DNA of 7,935 nucleotides, from assembly GCA_016869335.1 (NCBI GenBank), contig VGEJ01000107.1, positions 1 through 7,935 on the forward strand, written 5' to 3'. Below are positions 6,271 through 7,935 of the stretch, piece after piece. This stretch comes from Alphaproteobacteria bacterium (lineage in GTDB: Bacteria > Pseudomonadota > Alphaproteobacteria > VGEJ01). Positions within the stretch are counted from its first letter, which is position 1. Each line of letters begins with the position of its first letter. The notes beneath the pieces are model-generated. The model made no database searches and was not told the origin of the DNA. It worked only from the letters and a program-made list of their open reading frames with translations. Both the position numbers and the translations under genes were made by a program.

Positions 6271-7098
6271 ATGTTCAGGCATCTCTCGTGGCGCCGGGTC
6301 GGCCTGCTCGCCATCGGCGGCGCGGTGACGGTGGCGCTGGTCATCGCGGCGCTGTTCGGCCCGGCGATCACCCCGCTGTCACCGCTCGAGATCAGCGTCG
6401 CCGACCGGTTGCAGCCGCCCAGCGCCGCGCACTGGCTCGGCACCGACGAGCTTGGCCGCGATACCTTCTCGCGCACGATCTATGCCGCGCGGATTTCGGT
6501 CCAGGTCGCTGCCGTCGCGGTCGGCATCGGCCTGATCGGCGGCATCCTGATCGGCCTCTCCTCCGCCTATTTCGGCGGTGCCTGGGACATGACGTTCATG
6601 CGCGGCATGGATCTGGTGTACGCCTTCCCCGCGGTGCTGCTGGCGATCGTCATCATGGCCGGGCTCGGCACCAGCATGGCCAACGCCATGATCGCGATCG
6701 GCATCATCTTCATACCGGGGTTCGCGCGGCTGGCGCGGGCAACCGCGCAGGGCGTGTTGCGCCAGCAGTACATCGAGGCCGCGCTGTCAATCGGCGTCTC
6801 GACGCCGCGCCTCCTATTTCGCGAGATCCTGCCTAACATCGCGACGCCGCTGATGGTCCAGGCCGCTATCGGCTTCGCCTACGCCGTGCTCGTCGAGTCG
6901 GCGCTGAGTTTCCTCGGCCTCGGCGCGCAACCGCCCGAGCCGAGCTGGGGCGTGATGATCAACGAGGGCCGCGGCCAGATGGCCGCCGCGCCGTGGCTCG
7001 GCATCGTCCCCGGGGCGGCGATCTTCATCAGCGTGCTCGGCTTCAACATGCTGGGCGATGGGCTGCGCGATTTCTTTGACCCGCAGCTGCGGGATTGA
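6271..7098 (+). CDS. Peptide-type ABC transporter permease (DppC-like)
   Basis: 275 residues from the ATG at 6271. This is the second channel subunit, pairing with the DppB-like protein. After a first membrane segment (about 11-31) comes the DppC hallmark HWLGTDELGRD at 54-64 and SRTIYAARISVQVAAVAVG. The EAA loop is at about 167-193 (YIEAALSIGVSTPR, then REILPNIATP). LSFLGLG with PSWG follows at 212-227, and the C-terminus GLRDFFDPQLRD is family-typical. A GTG at 6265 overlapping the previous stop (GTGA) is an alternative start giving 277 residues. I prefer the ATG because GGGGAG is correctly spaced 5 bases ahead of it but abuts the GTG. No ATPase gene follows directly; DUF1028 genes come next, so the ATP-binding subunits must be encoded further on or elsewhere. 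Confidence 0.94.
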   Translation: MFRHLSWRRVGLLAIGGAVTVALVIAALFGPAITPLSPLEISVADRLQPPSAAHWLGTDELGRDTFSRTIYAARISVQVAAVAVGIGLIGGILIGLSSAYFGGAWDMTFMRGMDLVYAFPAVLLAIVIMAGLGTSMANAMIAIGIIFIPGFARLARATAQGVLRQQYIEAALSIGVSTPRLLFREILPNIATPLMVQAAIGFAYAVLVESALSFLGLGAQPPEPSWGVMINEGRGQMAAAPWLGIVPGAAIFISVLGFNMLGDGLRDFFDPQLRD

Positions 7099-7126
7099 CT
7101 GCTCGGGGTGACAAGGGAGGGACGCG

Positions 7127-7867
7127 ATGGAGTTCCACACGTTCTCGATCGTCGGCCGCTGCGCCCGCACCGGCCAAGTGGGCGTCGCGGTGGCATCGGC
7201 GGGCGCCGGTGTCGGGCCGATGTGCATCTACGCCCGCGCCCGGGTCGGCGCGGTCTCGACGCAATCGTGGTGCAACCCCTACCTCGCGCTCGACGGCCTC
7301 GACTTGATGGAGAAGGGCCTGGGCGCGCAGGCGGTGTGCGAGCAGCTCCTCGCCGCCGACCCGGGGCGCGACATCCGCCAGATCGGCTACGTCGATGCCA
7401 AGGGCGGCAGCGCCGCCTACACCGGCGCGAAGTGCGCCGACTGGAAGGGCCACCTCACCGGGCCGAACTTCGCCGCCCAGGGCAACCTCCTGATCGGCGC
7501 CCGAACCGTCGAGGCGATGGCCGAGAGCTTCGTCAAGACCGAGGTGCTCGACCTCGCCGACCGCCTCATCCGGGCGCTCGAAGCGGGCCAGGCCGGCGGC
7601 GGGGACGCCCGCGGCAAGCAGGGCGCTGCGGTCATGGTCATGGGCACCGAGCGCTACCCGCTGGTCGACCTGCGCGCCGACGAGCATCGCCATGCCGTGA
7701 TCGAGCTCCGCCGCATCTATGAGGTCGCAAGGCATCAGAGCCTGCCGTTCGTCGCCCAGATGCCGAGCCGCGACAATCCTCATGGCACCTTCGGCGAGGA
7801 CGTGCGCCGGATCTTCAGCATCGCGCCCGCCTACCGCCCGGGCGGCGGCGGCGGCGAGTCGCTCTGA
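7127..7867 (+). CDS. DUF1028 family protein, first of two tandem copies
   Basis: 246 residues. The start has AAGGGAGG 6 bases ahead. Family landmarks: TFSIVGRCARTGQVGVAVAS at 5-24, VGAVSTQSWCNP at 40-51, RQIGYVDAKGGSAAYTG at 84-100, GPNFAAQGNLL at 112-122, the Gly-rich LEAGQAGGGDARGKQGAAVMVM at 151-172, DLRADEH at 181-187 and ELRRIY at 193-198. I recall the family (PF06267) as having an Ntn-hydrolase-like fold, with the Thr of TFSI near the N-terminus; no reaction is established that I can cite. A hydrolase acting on an amide, imported by the transporter encoded 28 bp upstream, would fit, but that is inference. No signal peptide is seen, so it should be cytoplasmic. The tail from 238 on is Gly-rich. 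It is followed 24 bp later by a second copy. Confidence 0.88.
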   Translation: MEFHTFSIVGRCARTGQVGVAVASAGAGVGPMCIYARARVGAVSTQSWCNPYLALDGLDLMEKGLGAQAVCEQLLAADPGRDIRQIGYVDAKGGSAAYTGAKCADWKGHLTGPNFAAQGNLLIGARTVEAMAESFVKTEVLDLADRLIRALEAGQAGGGDARGKQGAAVMVMGTERYPLVDLRADEHRHAVIELRRIYEVARHQSLPFVAQMPSRDNPHGTFGEDVRRIFSIAPAYRPGGGGGESL

Positions 7868-7891
7868 GCCCGCCCGCGAAGGGAGATGGTC

Positions 7892-7935
7892 ATGCAGTTC
7901 AACACGTTCTCGATCGTCGGGCGGTGCGCGCGCAG
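7892..7935 (+). CDS. DUF1028 family protein, second tandem copy (start only; cut by window edge)
   Basis: Fourteen complete codons read MQFNTFSIVGRCAR, against MEFHTFSIVGRCAR in the preceding gene. Over the 44 shared bases 38 are identical, and three of the six differences are silent third-position changes. AAGGGAG sits 6 bases ahead of the ATG at 7892, the same spacing as in the first copy. The in-frame ATG at 7886 abuts that site and is less likely. This is a tandem paralogue in the same operon; whether it is full length cannot be seen. Confidence 0.8.
   Translation, partial: MQFNTFSIVGRCAR

Noticed and set aside
7080..7093. Perfect 14-bp palindrome CCCGCAGCTGCGGG at the end of the DppC-like gene, possible terminator
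   Set aside because: It lies in the conserved last codons (DPQLRD), has only a short stem once a loop is allowed, and no T-run follows; the DUF1028 gene begins 33 bases later in the same direction.

Overview
This GC-rich window is densely coding and looks like a piece of an alphaproteobacterial (possibly Rhodospirillales or Hyphomicrobiales) chromosome. That placement is inferred from base composition, the short gaps between genes and the gene content; no rRNA or other taxonomic marker is present. The theme is uptake and hydrolysis of small amide or peptide-like nitrogen compounds.

Layout. (1) Bases 1-815, plus strand: the C-terminal 270 residues of an N,N-dimethylformamidase large-subunit-like protein, entering from the left edge. 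(2) Bases 787-1893, minus strand: an alanine-racemase-family PLP protein, tail-to-tail with the first gene and overlapping it by 29 bp. (3) Bases 1894-1984: a 91-bp divergent intergenic region with a 24-bp imperfect palindrome. (4) From 1985 to the right edge, all on the plus strand: a small AtzG/GatC-like protein, an amidase-signature hydrolase overlapping it by 8 bp, a Tat-signal peptide-type ABC substrate-binding protein, two DppB/DppC-type permeases, a DUF1028 protein, and the first 14 codons of a second DUF1028 protein that is nearly identical over what is visible.

How the genes may work together (inference). The substrate-binding protein and two permeases would import a di/oligopeptide-like or amide solute. 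The amidase with its small partner, the dimethylformamidase-like enzyme and the DUF1028 proteins would be candidates for hydrolysing it. The divergent racemase-family protein could interconvert a released amino acid. The ABC ATPases that such an importer needs are not in the window and may lie beyond the tandem DUF1028 genes.

The points most worth a second look are the tandem DUF1028 duplication, the racemase homologue that lacks the usual PLP-nitrogen arginine, the AtzG-like/amidase pair inside a peptide-transport locus, a perfect 16-bp-stem hairpin between the binding-protein and permease genes, and the palindrome in the divergent promoter region. No RNA genes, insertion sequences, CRISPR arrays or origins were seen, and no stretch over 300 bases lacks a gene.
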